A stretch of DNA of 46,658 nucleotides from Bifidobacteriaceae bacterium (GTDB lineage: Bacteria; Actinomycetota; Actinomycetes; Actinomycetales; Bifidobacteriaceae): positions 1 to 46,658 of the forward strand of contig JALCOX010000006.1 of NCBI GenBank assembly GCA_022649925.1, written 5' to 3'. Positions 16,096 through 25,153 of this stretch are shown here, piece after piece. A model generated the notes under the pieces. It worked only from the letters and a program-made list of their open reading frames with translations. It ran no database searches and had not been told where the DNA came from. Every line of letters begins with the position of its first letter. The first letter of the stretch is position 1. Made by a program: the position numbers and the translations under genes.

Positions 16096-17580
16096 TCACG
16101 CGTTGTACACGGCAGAATCATCTTCCTTGATCTCCTTGCGACCCTCCTCGCCCCACAGGGTGTGGAAGACGCCGGGCTCATCGACACGGCCGTAGGTGTG
16201 CGCGCCGAAGAAGTCGCGCTGGCCTTGAATGAGAGCGGCGGGCAGACGGTCAGAACGCAGGCCATCGTAATAGGCGAGCGAGCTCGAGAACGCCGGAACC
16301 GGAACGCCACCCAGAGCAGCGTCGGAGACCACGCGACGCCATGAATCCTGTGCCTTACCGAGGGAATCGGTGAAGTAGGGATCGAACACGAGCGAGCTCG
16401 TCATCTTGCCGGAGTCATACGCATCGGAGATGCGGTTGAGGAACTTTGCACGAATGATGCAGCCCGCGCGCCAAATGCGTGCGACGTCACCCAGGTTGAT
16501 GTCCCAGCCATATTCCTTTGCGCCTTCGGTGATCTCATCGAAGCCCTGCGCATAGGCGATGATCTTGGAGGCATACAGAGCCCGACGCACGTCCTCGATG
16601 AACGCCTTGCGAGAGGCCGGGTCACTGCCAACCTCGATGTGGGATGCCACACCTGGCAGGGTCTTGGCGGCGGCTTCCTTGCGCTGCTCGGAGCGGCTCG
16701 AGAGCCCACGAGCGAACACAGCCTCGGCGATGCCCGTCACGGGGACAGCGAGGCTCAGAGCCGTTTGGACGGTCCACGTTCCGGTGCCCTTCATGCCGGC
16801 GTGGTCCACCACGATGTCCAGGAACGGCTTGCCCGTCTTGGCATCCGTGTGATGAAGGACTTCCTCGGTGATCTCGACGAGATAAGAATCGAGTTCGCCC
16901 TTGTTCCACTCCGCGAAAATATCACCGATCTCGGAGGGGGACAGTCCCAGACCGCGACGCAACAAATCGTAGCTTTCAGAGATGAGCTGCATATCGGCGT
17001 ACTCAATGCCGTTGTGCACCATCTTGACGAAGTGACCGGCTCCGTTCTCACCGATGTGAGTGACGCAGGGAGCGCCATCTTCGGGAGCCTTGGCCGCGAT
17101 GGATTCAAGAATCGGGCCCAGAGTCTTCCACGACTCGGCGGTGCCACCGGGCATCATGGAAGGCCCATTGAGCGCGCCTTCCTCACCACCCGAGATGCCG
17201 CAGCCCACGAAGTGGAGACCGCGTGCGCGGATTTCCTTCTCGCGACGAATGGTGTCCTTGAAGTAGGTGTTGCCACCGTCGATGATGATGTCGCCAGGCT
17301 CCATAGCGTCGGCGAGCGCGTTGATCATCGCTTCCGTCGGAGCTCCGGCCTTGACCATGATGATGGCGGTGCGCGGAACGCTCAACGAAGCGACGAACTC
17401 CTCGATCGTCTTCGCGGGAATGAACTTTCCTTCAGTACCGTGCTCGTTCATCAGCGTCTCGGTGCGGCCATAGGAACGGTTGAAAACGGCCACCGTATTG
17501 CCATGGTGCGCGAGATTGCGTGCCAGATTAGACCCCATGACGGCCATGCCGACAACGCCGATATTTGCCTTTTCGCTCAT
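16096..17580 (-). CDS. gnd: 6-phosphogluconate dehydrogenase (decarboxylating)
   Basis: The enzyme converts 6-phosphogluconate to ribulose 5-phosphate with NADP+ and completes the oxidative pentose phosphate pathway. It has 494 residues. The nucleotide-binding GxGxxG-type segment GVVGMAVMG is at 8-16, the signature GISGGEEGAL at 128-137, and the catalytic Lys186, Asn190 and Glu193 in KMVHNGIEY. The ATG at 17580 with an AAAGG site about 9 bases upstream is preferred over the upstream in-frame ATG at 17604. It is on the opposite strand and 7 kb away from zwf-opcA-pgl, with the GH2/LacI/sulfatase module between. It has its own terminator and appears monocistronic. Confidence 0.98.
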   Translation of the reverse strand: MSEKANIGVVGMAVMGSNLARNLAHHGNTVAVFNRSYGRTETLMNEHGTEGKFIPAKTIEEFVASLSVPRTAIIMVKAGAPTEAMINALADAMEPGDIIIDGGNTYFKDTIRREKEIRARGLHFVGCGISGGEEGALNGPSMMPGGTAESWKTLGPILESIAAKAPEDGAPCVTHIGENGAGHFVKMVHNGIEYADMQLISESYDLLRRGLGLSPSEIGDIFAEWNKGELDSYLVEITEEVLHHTDAKTGKPFLDIVVDHAGMKGTGTWTVQTALSLAVPVTGIAEAVFARGLSSRSEQRKEAAAKTLPGVASHIEVGSDPASRKAFIEDVRRALYASKIIAYAQGFDEITEGAKEYGWDINLGDVARIWRAGCIIRAKFLNRISDAYDSGKMTSSLVFDPYFTDSLGKAQDSWRRVVSDAALGGVPVPAFSSSLAYYDGLRSDRLPAALIQGQRDFFGAHTYGRVDEPGVFHTLWGEEGRKEIKEDDSAVYNA

Positions 17581-17790
17581 TTGATCGCCTTTCGTCAACT
17601 CCAAGGAAGTCTAAGGAACTCCAGGAACCCTACGGAACTCCCGCGGAGCAATCTAAACGTCATATCTTTCCGCCACAAGTCTATCGCTAGCACCGAATCA
17701 GGCGGGGAATCGGAATATCCTCAAACAGCCCACCAGCTCAGCGCTACGCAAGCGCCGACCTTCCCTCAGTCTCACACGGTCTCAGCGATC

Positions 17791-19299
17791 TCACGCGGTC
17801 GCATCGTGAATTTTGCCATCCTCCGCGGCACGCTCCATGATGCGCGCAACATTGATGTCGGGGTTATCGTCCTGAGTCGCCACCAACTCGCGCGCCTCGT
17901 CGAGAGAAGACACCGTCGGCATGGCGCCCGGCATCGGCTTGCGAGCCGATTCCCGCAGGAACAGGGCCGCGGCGACGCCGCACACTGAGGTGAAAATGAT
18001 CCAAAAGGCAGGCGCGAGCGAATTGCCACTCACCGTCACCAGCGATTCCATGATGAGCGGCGCGGTGCCCGCAAACAGCGTCGCCGCGAAATTGTACGAG
18101 ATCCCCATGCCCGAATAACGCACGGAGGTTGGGAAGAGCGCGGGCAGGGTCGAGGCGATATTGGCGACGAGGCACGCCATGGGAACCGACAGCAGAAGCA
18201 GCCCGCAGAAAGTCTCAACGAGGGAGCCCGTCCCCATCAGCAGAAAGGCGGGGATCACGAGAATGGCACCGCCGAGCGAGCCGAGCAACAACACCGTCTT
18301 GCGCCCAATGCGATCGGAGAGCGCCCCCATCAACGGGATGAGCACGGCCAGCACGACGAGCACCGGAATGGTGACCAGATTGCCGTGCGCAGAGTCGTAA
18401 CTGAGCGTGGTGGTCAGATACGTCGGCATGTACGACGTCAGAGTGTATCCGATGGTATTGCCCGCCGCCACGAGCGTAAAACCGATGAGAAGTTCACGCC
18501 AATAGTCGTGGAAGAGGAATGAGAAGCCACTGCGAGACTCGGCGGAGGAACCAGACGCCTCACCACCAGAAACCCCACTACCAGCGTCCGCCACGGCACG
18601 CGCCTGCTTTGACTCCTGCACCTTGCGGTAGATCGGGGTGTCATCGACTCGATTGCGGAAGTAAATGGCAACTGCGGCCAGCGGCAGGGCAATCACAAAG
18701 GGGATGCGCCATCCCCAGTTGTTCATGATCTCTTCGGCGACGTTCATCTGCATGATCGAGACCACGACAGCGCCGAGCGCAAAACCGAGATAGGACCCCA
18801 CATCGAGCAGCGACGAGTAGAAGCCGCGGTGCCTATCGGGCGCATACTCGGTGATGAGCGTGGTGGCACCGGCATATTCTCCGCCCGTCGAGAATCCTTG
18901 AACGAGCTTGAGCAGCACGAGCGCAAAGGGTGCCCATCCCCCGGCCTGTGCGAAATCGGGGAGGACGCCGATGAGGAACGTGGCCGTCGACATGGCGAGA
19001 AGCGTAAAGGCGAGGACGCGCTGACGTCCGAGACGGTCACCGAGGGAACCCAACAAGACACCGCCGAGGGGACGGGCAATGAAGGTCACCGCGAAGACGC
19101 CCAGGGAAAAGAGCCGCTGCACGGAGTCCGTCGCGTTCGAAAGGAACACGTGGCCGATGGTGACGGCGAGATAGCCGTACACGCCCACGTCGTACCACTC
19201 CATGAGATTGCCGACCACCGTACCCGCGATGGCGCGCCGCAGCACTGGTTTCTCGACGACGATGACATCGTCAACCTTCAAACGTCTCTGGGATTCCAT
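17791..19299 (-). CDS. MFS symporter of the MHS family (ProP-like)
   Basis: This is a second MHS-type proton symporter with 502 residues and about twelve membrane helices. Family segments are NLMEWYDVGVYGY near residue 31, DRLGRQR after helix 2, and GFSTGGEYAGA in helix 4. A hydrophilic insertion with a Ser/Gly-rich run (about residues 240-265) sits in the central loop, and the C-terminal tail is extended. The nearest relatives by eye are ProP-type proline/betaine carriers; substrate is not certain. The ATG at 19299 has an AAAGGGGA site just before it and is preferred over ATG 19335 and 19401. It lies downstream of the amidotransferase gene on the same strand, 167 bases away. Confidence 0.9.
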   Translation of the reverse strand: MESQRRLKVDDVIVVEKPVLRRAIAGTVVGNLMEWYDVGVYGYLAVTIGHVFLSNATDSVQRLFSLGVFAVTFIARPLGGVLLGSLGDRLGRQRVLAFTLLAMSTATFLIGVLPDFAQAGGWAPFALVLLKLVQGFSTGGEYAGATTLITEYAPDRHRGFYSSLLDVGSYLGFALGAVVVSIMQMNVAEEIMNNWGWRIPFVIALPLAAVAIYFRNRVDDTPIYRKVQESKQARAVADAGSGVSGGEASGSSAESRSGFSFLFHDYWRELLIGFTLVAAGNTIGYTLTSYMPTYLTTTLSYDSAHGNLVTIPVLVVLAVLIPLMGALSDRIGRKTVLLLGSLGGAILVIPAFLLMGTGSLVETFCGLLLLSVPMACLVANIASTLPALFPTSVRYSGMGISYNFAATLFAGTAPLIMESLVTVSGNSLAPAFWIIFTSVCGVAAALFLRESARKPMPGAMPTVSSLDEARELVATQDDNPDINVARIMERAAEDGKIHDATA

Positions 19300-19466
19300 G
19301 GTCCCCTTTCCGCACGGCACCTCGGAATCGCTCATCTGAACTCGCCTGCGCCGACATACAACCGAATCGCATTGTATCCCGCCAGGCGTAACAAAGCCCA
19401 TTCATTCTCTTCCTCTGAGAAGTCCCCTGGAATACCCCTCCCCCGAGAGACAGGGAGAAAGAACGA

Positions 19467-20375
19467 CTACTCCCCCAGCGCCACCACCCGATACTTACCG
19501 GTTCGAGTGTCCACGGCGATGAGGGTGTTGTTCTCGAGATCCTTCCAGCCTTCGTCGTCGGGCTGCTCGAATCCGGTCGAGGCGACGACCACGCCGCCGT
19601 CATCCAACTCGCGGTACTTGATGTCGCGATAGTCGGCAATGTGCTCGGCAAAGTCGTTGTCGGTGTAGATCTTGCCGAGCTCCTCGCTCACGGGTCCCTC
19701 GCCCACTGCGTGGGTAAAGACGAGTGCGTCGTCGGTCTGCAAGACGCTGTTGTAGGAGGAATCGGGGTACTTCTCGCGCAGTGTGGCAATCGTCCGGCTC
19801 ACTGCCGCGACCAGATTCCCATCCTTCTCATAGTTCTTGATGATGGTGGCGAAATAGATCGCCGAGTCAGACCGCCCGCCTGTGCGCTCAAATTCCTCGT
19901 GCGTCACGGGCAGATTCTCTGCGGCCTTGCGCGCGGTTTCTGGCTTGCCGAGGCCCGCGAGCGCGTCATAGTCGTCGAGAATGTTGCCCTCGTCGTTCTC
20001 GATGGAGCCGTTGTGCATGAAGGTCATGCCGTCGCAGGAGAAGGGCTGCTGGTTCTCGATGTTGAGCGGTATTCCAGGAGTTGCCAGGCGGAGATGGAAG
20101 ATGGCCGAGCGAGCCGGCTCGGCGGTCACGGCCTCGACGAGAGGATCGAGGAACGCGGATTCTGTGGAGCGATAGATGCTCGTCGTCGTCTCCTGGCTCG
20201 GCGCGCCGCCATCCTCGATGCCTGCGGAATCGGACGCATCGACCATGTGAGCCGCACCCCAGCCGTCGTTGTGAATGGTCGACATCCACAGGAATCCCTC
20301 AATCTGCTCGGGCGTCAGAACCTCCTTGAGGCTCTTGTTTTCCTTTGCAGCAGCATAGGCAAGAAGTCTGCACAC
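19467..20375 (-). CDS. Class II glutamine amidotransferase (EgtC/YafJ-like)
   Basis: This is an N-terminal-nucleophile amidase of the class II glutamine amidotransferase fold with 302 residues. The GTG at 20375 places Cys at position 2, as maturation requires (MCRLLAY). Fold motifs include HNDGWG at 35-40, HLRLATPG at 94-101 and HNGSI at 121-125. The frame continues upstream for 70 residues of low-quality sequence, and a GGAG lies before the GTG, so the short form is right. The gene lies 52 bases after a glutamate-cysteine ligase gene. That pairing resembles egtA-egtC of ergothioneine biosynthesis, where EgtC removes a gamma-glutamyl group, but no egtB or egtD is in the window. A role in cleaving another gamma-glutamyl compound is equally possible. 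Confidence 0.9.
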   Translation of the reverse strand: MCRLLAYAAAKENKSLKEVLTPEQIEGFLWMSTIHNDGWGAAHMVDASDSAGIEDGGAPSQETTTSIYRSTESAFLDPLVEAVTAEPARSAIFHLRLATPGIPLNIENQQPFSCDGMTFMHNGSIENDEGNILDDYDALAGLGKPETARKAAENLPVTHEEFERTGGRSDSAIYFATIIKNYEKDGNLVAAVSRTIATLREKYPDSSYNSVLQTDDALVFTHAVGEGPVSEELGKIYTDNDFAEHIADYRDIKYRELDDGGVVVASTGFEQPDDEGWKDLENNTLIAVDTRTGKYRVVALGE

Positions 20376-20427
20376 AGGCCCGCTCCGTCCCCTTTTCGTC
20401 GGCGTAAACACGCTCTTCAATACGCTC

Positions 20428-21690
20428 TTAAGCGTACCCGTCATTCGTGAGCTTGTAGCAAAAGGCATCGGTCTCGTCACTTTCTCGTATTCCCAACAGC
20501 TCGCACCACTGCTCGAGCGAGCGTCCATAGGGGCGGGCCTGGGCACCGTTAGCCTGTATGTCGGCCTTGGCGGCGAGCACATCAACCTCCCTCACACCAC
20601 CGAGAAGGTGCTGCAGTCGGTCAAGCTGTGCGTCGTCGCAGAACAGTGATTCGACGATCTCCATGAGCCTGCGCACCCGATCGATGGGCAGCGAATCCCA
20701 ATGTCTGAACTCCAGGAATTGCTTGAGTCGCACGTCGTTGAAATGGGTGGAGAGAATATGCGCCATCTCGTAGTCGTTGAGCGCCCGATCCGGATATATG
20801 TCCGCGGCGTTTTCATGCCACACCGTGAAGACCTTCTCGCGGCCCTCGTGCTCCGGGGTTCCTCCCATGTCCGCGACCATCAGCGGAGTCGACAGCATGT
20901 TGACGGCGTAGTCTTCCCACCCGAATCCATCGCTGAACAGACCCGGCGTGAGCCCCGTGCGCTGCGGGTCCGTGCGCTCCCACATCTCCTGGCGCATCAG
21001 CGGCAACGGCGAGGGGCCGGACTCGAAATACGGAGAGTTACGGAAAAACCAGCCGAGCAGCGGGCCAGCTGCCGACCCTAGCCGCATCTTTCGCACGGAG
21101 TCCGCCTCGCTGCTGAAGTCGATGCTCACCTGCGTCGACGCCGAGCAGCGCATCATGAGCAGTCCGTAGCTGCCCACCGTGCCAAAATACTCGTCGAGCA
21201 CTCGGTAACGCCCCGTGGGCAGTATCCGCACATCCGAATGCGGCGTGCGCGGCTGATATCCGTAGGGGACGAGATCAAAATTGAGCTCGGTGAGGATCGG
21301 GTCGGCGAGCGTGCGAAACTGAGCGTACAGCTCCTCCGCCTCCGCCGGCGACTTTACGGGGCCCAGCGCGGTTTCCACTTGCGCGCCCGGCTCGGTCGAC
21401 ACGTCGATTTTGCCACGGCGCAGACCGAGCAGGTGACCGTTCTCCCACGTCTCTTCCTCTGGCTCGAATCTGGGCCGGAGTGCCCGGAGAAAATCTTCCA
21501 CCCCGTTCTCGGAATACAGATCGACCGCCGCTCCCGTTCCATTGCGGATGGGAAGATGCTCGATTTCGACCCCGAAGACATACTCGCTGCGAGGCACGGC
21601 CCCGCGTGCGATGTAGGAGACGAGGCTGCGCACATGCTCGTCGTTGACCGTGGCGCCCATATGGGCGTAATGCTTGCGTCCATATCTCAT
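20428..21690 (-). CDS. Glutamate-cysteine ligase family protein (GCS2 type, EgtA-like)
   Basis: This protein belongs to the ATP-grasp-like carboxylate-amine ligase family that joins glutamate to cysteine. It has about 420 residues. Segments typical of the family are FGVEIEHLP near residue 40, a glycine/acidic region (KIDVSTEPGAQVETALGP), MRCSASTQVSIDFSS and GPLLGWFFRNSP. The start is uncertain: ATG 21690 is used here, ATG 21660 is also possible, and neither has a strong ribosome site. It is followed by the class II amidotransferase gene and the two probably form one transcript. The product could be gamma-glutamylcysteine for glutathione, ergothioneine or a related thiol; the sequence alone does not decide. 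Confidence 0.9.
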   Translation of the reverse strand: MRYGRKHYAHMGATVNDEHVRSLVSYIARGAVPRSEYVFGVEIEHLPIRNGTGAAVDLYSENGVEDFLRALRPRFEPEEETWENGHLLGLRRGKIDVSTEPGAQVETALGPVKSPAEAEELYAQFRTLADPILTELNFDLVPYGYQPRTPHSDVRILPTGRYRVLDEYFGTVGSYGLLMMRCSASTQVSIDFSSEADSVRKMRLGSAAGPLLGWFFRNSPYFESGPSPLPLMRQEMWERTDPQRTGLTPGLFSDGFGWEDYAVNMLSTPLMVADMGGTPEHEGREKVFTVWHENAADIYPDRALNDYEMAHILSTHFNDVRLKQFLEFRHWDSLPIDRVRRLMEIVESLFCDDAQLDRLQHLLGGVREVDVLAAKADIQANGAQARPYGRSLEQWCELLGIRESDETDAFCYKLTNDGYA

Positions 21691-21802
21691 ATTCCGAGCG
21701 TATCGGGAGAGTTTGGCGCAACACCCCCAGCCCGGCAAGGCAGAAGGTTATCCGAAGGAGATCCGAGGCCTTCTCTCAGTCCGTTTCCAGGCTGCGGAAT
21801 CG

Positions 21803-21835
21803 GTCACCCCGTCACCGCTGCGTCGGTGGGGTGAC
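21803..21835 (-). terminator. Hairpin downstream of kup
   Basis: GTCACCCC (21803-21810) and CACCG (21813-21817) pair with CGGTG and GGGTGAC within 21824-21835, leaving a 2-base bulge. It begins just past the kup stop on the minus strand but has no T-run, so it may only slow or stabilise the transcript. Confidence 0.5.
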
Positions 21836-21840
21836 GCTGA

Positions 21841-24800
21841 CTACTTCTTCGGCGCGGTCTCCTTCGCGGGGCGCTCATTCGCTGATCGCGCGGGGGATGC
21901 AGCCGCCGCAGCCGAGGCGCGCGGCGCTGACTTCTTGTGCGCAGCATGCGACGTCGTCTTGGCGGACTTCGCAGGAGACTTCACTGCGGTAGTCTTCGCT
22001 GCGGGAGACTTCACAGCCGCCGTCCCGCTCGATGCAGTGGACTTCTTCGAAACCGCCGCCTTCTTCGCAGTATTGGCTTTCCGTACGGCCGGCGTCTTCT
22101 TCGGGGCAGACGCCGCCACCGACGACGTCTTGGCAGACTTCACTGTTTTTGCAGCCTTTGCGGACGTGGTCTTCGCACCCGTGGCCTTCGCGGATCGCGT
22201 GGCGGCCTTGCGCCCGCTCGTCGACGTGGTGCGCCGGCGAACGCGCTTCACCGCAACAGCGGTCGCGGAGCTCGCTGCGGCCGACGACGTCTTGCGATCG
22301 GTCTCAACCCTGTCAGACTTGTCGGATGCGCTCGAGGCGCGCTCCTTACCCGCATCTGCCTTCGGAGCCTTTGTGGCCTTCGTGGACCTGGCCTTTTCGG
22401 TCTTAGATTTTTCGGACTTGGCCTTCTCAGTCTTCTCGGCGTCCTGCTCTTCTTTCGCTGCCTGCTCTTCAGCGGCCTCCGCCAAAATCGCCTGCAACGT
22501 GATGGGCTTCTTGACCTTGCGCAAAGCGGTGCGCTTCAACGGCGGCACCGCCACCGTCGACACGAAGAGCGGCAGCACCTCAACGAGCGGGTTGTACGCG
22601 GACAGACCGAACCACTTGACCGGCGAGCCTGCCACGTGACGAATCGCGTACTTCACGCGCAGCGCCAGGGCACCGCGCGAGGTGATCTTCGACTCGGGAA
22701 TGAGGTTCTTGTGAATCAGCACGTACTTGATGGTGCCGATCTGCTGATCCTCGTCGAGCTTGGGGTAGATGGTGGCCTGCTCTGGCAGCTCGCCCGCCTT
22801 GATGAGATCGTGCATGATCTGGTGCAAGTAGGTGGCGACGTTCTGGTTGATCTTGAACCCGATGCGCAGACGCACACGGAACAGGAAGTCCGTCCCGAAG
22901 TTCTCCACGGAATACTCGCGGGTGAAGGGGTCATCTGTCACCTGGACCGAGACGGCCCACCACGCACGGGCACGCTTGGGGTGATCCGCAAAGATCGAGT
23001 AGAAGATGTCCGTGTCGAGACGGCGCAATTCCGGATCGGGCGTCAGATACACCACGTTGTCGGAACAGTAATCGATGCGATCGTCGCGATGCAGCATGTC
23101 GAGCGCCGGCAGGAACTCCTCGGGAGACATGTGCCGCCTCTGCGAGCGCTCCACCTTCGTTCCCACAGCCCAGGCGTACATAATCCCCAGAATCGCCAGG
23201 GTGAGCGCCATCGTGAACCAGCCACCGTGGAAGAACTTCGTGAGCGAAGCCAACAGGAACAGTATCTGAATGGCGAGGAACACCACCGTGAAGACGATGG
23301 CGAGGAACTTCTTCTTCGAGGCCCACCAAATATAGGCGGCGAGAAGCACCGTGGTGGTGATCATGGTGATGGTGAGCGCCAGGCCATACGCGGCCGAAAT
23401 ATGTTCGGAGTCCTTGAAGAGGAAGAGTACCGCCAGCGTGGCCACACAGAGCACGACGTTGATGGCCGGAATGTAAAGCTGACCGCGCGTGCGGGCAGGG
23501 TAACGCACCTGGAGATGGGGCATCCAGTTGAGGCCCGTCGCCTCGCTCACCATGGTGAAAGCGCCGGTGATGAGGGCCTGCGACGCGATGACGCCCGCAG
23601 CAACCGACAGCACAACGGCGACGGTACGAATGTTGGGATCCATCATCTGGAAGAACGGGTTGAGATTGCTGATCTTCTGGACGTTGGGGTTGGTATTGTT
23701 CGCCAGGATCCAGGCACCCTGACCGAAATAACAGAGCACTAGGGCGATCTTGATGAAGGGCCAGGTGACATAGATGTTGCCGCGGCCCACATGCCCCATG
23801 TCCGAATACAGCGCCTCCGCACCTGTGGTGGAGAGGAAGACGGTGCCCATGATCGCCAAACCGGCCTTGTTTCCGGGTGCCACCAGGAACTCGAGACCGT
23901 AGACGGGGTTGAGCGCCTCGAAGACGGACCAGTCGTTTGACAGGTTGAGGATGCCGGTGACCGCCAGGAAGGCGAACCACACCATCACCACGGTTCCGAA
24001 GACCTTGCCGATGCGCTCGGTTCCGCGCGACTGTACGGCGAAGAGGACCACGATGATGACGGCGGTGATGATGAGCGTGAGGTTCGTGTTGTTCTCGAAC
24101 ACGGACTCGAACGCAGGAATTGTCTTGAGGCCCTCGACTGCGGAAGAAATCGAGACTGCGGGGGTCAGGACAGAATCCGCCAGGAACGCCGCGCCTCCCA
24201 GCATGGCCGCGATGGCGAGCCACTTGCCGTACCGGCGCACCAGAGTGTAGAGCGCAAAGATGCCGCCCTCACCCTTGTTGTCGATGCGCATGGCGATGAG
24301 CACGTACTTGACGGTCGTGATGAGCGTCACCGACCAGAACAGCAGCGAGAGCATGCCCAGAACCGCCGGACGGTCGGCATACTGAATGCCACCCTGACCG
24401 GAGATGAAAGATTGGATGGTGTAGAGGGGTGAAGTGCCGATATCGCCGTACACGACGCCGAGGGCCACGATCGACATTCCCAGGGAGACCTTGTCGCGTG
24501 ACATCTGGAGCTTGCGCCACCACCGACCCAAGGGGGTACGAGCCGGTTTGCTCTGAAGCTTTGCGGCCTTCTTCGCTTCGCGACGGGCCTCTTCCTCTGC
24601 CTCACGCTCCTCGGCCGAGATCGCGTGCTTGTCGATCTTCGGAGCGTTAGTGATGGTTCCCTTAGGAACAATATTTCCCGTGTCTTCGATGCTTTCGAGC
24701 CTCATGGTCTCTTCCGCATCGGCGGCACGCTTCAAACTTCGGCTAGTGTCCTTGTCTGCCTCCGCGTCTGCCGACGCAGTCGTGTCTGTGGACTTTTCAG

Positions 24801-24864
24801 ACTCCTGCGTGACCTGAGCATCTACCTTCGCGCGCTTACGCGCACGTCCGCCATGCTGTGCCAT
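21841..24864 (-). CDS. kup: KUP-family potassium transporter with histone-H1-like C-terminal tail
   Basis: This is a high-affinity K+/H+ symporter in the cytoplasmic membrane. At 1007 residues it is far longer than the usual 620-670. The transporter core starts near residue 125, with the hallmark GVVYGDIGTSPLYT at 136-149, about twelve helices to around 575, and then the cytoplasmic domain to about 798. The first 120 residues are a charged, Ala/Glu/Lys-rich extension. The last 209 residues (799-1007; bases 21841-22470) are almost only Lys, Ala, Ser, Thr, Arg and Pro, with SPAK, SPKK-like and KKTP motifs as in histone H1 tails. The frame runs through without a break, so this is not a sequencing fusion artefact at first sight. 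ATG 24864 has a GGAGG site 6 bases upstream and is preferred over ATG 24876. Monocistronic. Confidence 0.96.
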   Translation of the reverse strand: MAQHGGRARKRAKVDAQVTQESEKSTDTTASADAEADKDTSRSLKRAADAEETMRLESIEDTGNIVPKGTITNAPKIDKHAISAEEREAEEEARREAKKAAKLQSKPARTPLGRWWRKLQMSRDKVSLGMSIVALGVVYGDIGTSPLYTIQSFISGQGGIQYADRPAVLGMLSLLFWSVTLITTVKYVLIAMRIDNKGEGGIFALYTLVRRYGKWLAIAAMLGGAAFLADSVLTPAVSISSAVEGLKTIPAFESVFENNTNLTLIITAVIIVVLFAVQSRGTERIGKVFGTVVMVWFAFLAVTGILNLSNDWSVFEALNPVYGLEFLVAPGNKAGLAIMGTVFLSTTGAEALYSDMGHVGRGNIYVTWPFIKIALVLCYFGQGAWILANNTNPNVQKISNLNPFFQMMDPNIRTVAVVLSVAAGVIASQALITGAFTMVSEATGLNWMPHLQVRYPARTRGQLYIPAINVVLCVATLAVLFLFKDSEHISAAYGLALTITMITTTVLLAAYIWWASKKKFLAIVFTVVFLAIQILFLLASLTKFFHGGWFTMALTLAILGIMYAWAVGTKVERSQRRHMSPEEFLPALDMLHRDDRIDYCSDNVVYLTPDPELRRLDTDIFYSIFADHPKRARAWWAVSVQVTDDPFTREYSVENFGTDFLFRVRLRIGFKINQNVATYLHQIMHDLIKAGELPEQATIYPKLDEDQQIGTIKYVLIHKNLIPESKITSRGALALRVKYAIRHVAGSPVKWFGLSAYNPLVEVLPLFVSTVAVPPLKRTALRKVKKPITLQAILAEAAEEQAAKEEQDAEKTEKAKSEKSKTEKARSTKATKAPKADAGKERASSASDKSDRVETDRKTSSAAASSATAVAVKRVRRRTTSTSGRKAATRSAKATGAKTTSAKAAKTVKSAKTSSVAASAPKKTPAVRKANTAKKAAVSKKSTASSGTAAVKSPAAKTTAVKSPAKSAKTTSHAAHKKSAPRASAAAAASPARSANERPAKETAPKK

Positions 24865-24995
24865 CGGAACCTCCATTTGCGCTCGACTACCGAGTGCCTC
24901 ACTTCAAACCTTGCACTTTGTACAAACGGTCAGAAGTCTATCCCGTTTGCACCGATAATGATAATCCCGTGAAGAATTGTGGCTCATTTTGTGGC

Positions 24996-25025
24996 TCGCT
25001 GTGACTCACTTGTGACTCACAGCGA
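24996..25025. repeat. Palindrome upstream of kup
   Basis: TCGCTGTGA (24996-25004) and TCACAGCGA (25017-25025) are exact reverse complements, with a further TCA/TGA pair inside after a single mismatch. It lies between tatD (ending at 25154) and kup. The core CGCTGTG also occurs in the opcA-pgl inverted repeat. Confidence 0.7.
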
Positions 25026-25153
25026 AGTCTTGACATTGCCAAGAATCGTCGACATTTTTCTCGGGTATCGCCCGCCCGAAAGCTCTCGATCTCAACTGAG
25101 AGAGCCGTTTGAGAGGGCTGCCGAAAATGCCCCCCCTGGCGTTTCGCGGATTT

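Noticed and set aside
16639-17988. 449-residue plus-strand ORF opposite gnd
   Set aside because: It runs antisense through gnd and across its upstream gap into the MHS gene. Long antisense frames are common in high-GC DNA.
20376-20585. N-terminal extension of the amidotransferase
   Set aside because: The in-frame extension would bury the catalytic Cys that must be residue 2 after the initiator, and a GTG with a ribosome site gives the proper MCRLLAY start.
21937-23742. 601-residue plus-strand ORF opposite kup
   Set aside because: It is the antisense shadow of the kup gene; the Arg/His/Leu-rich product has no domain I recognise, and kup itself is a clear family member on the other strand.
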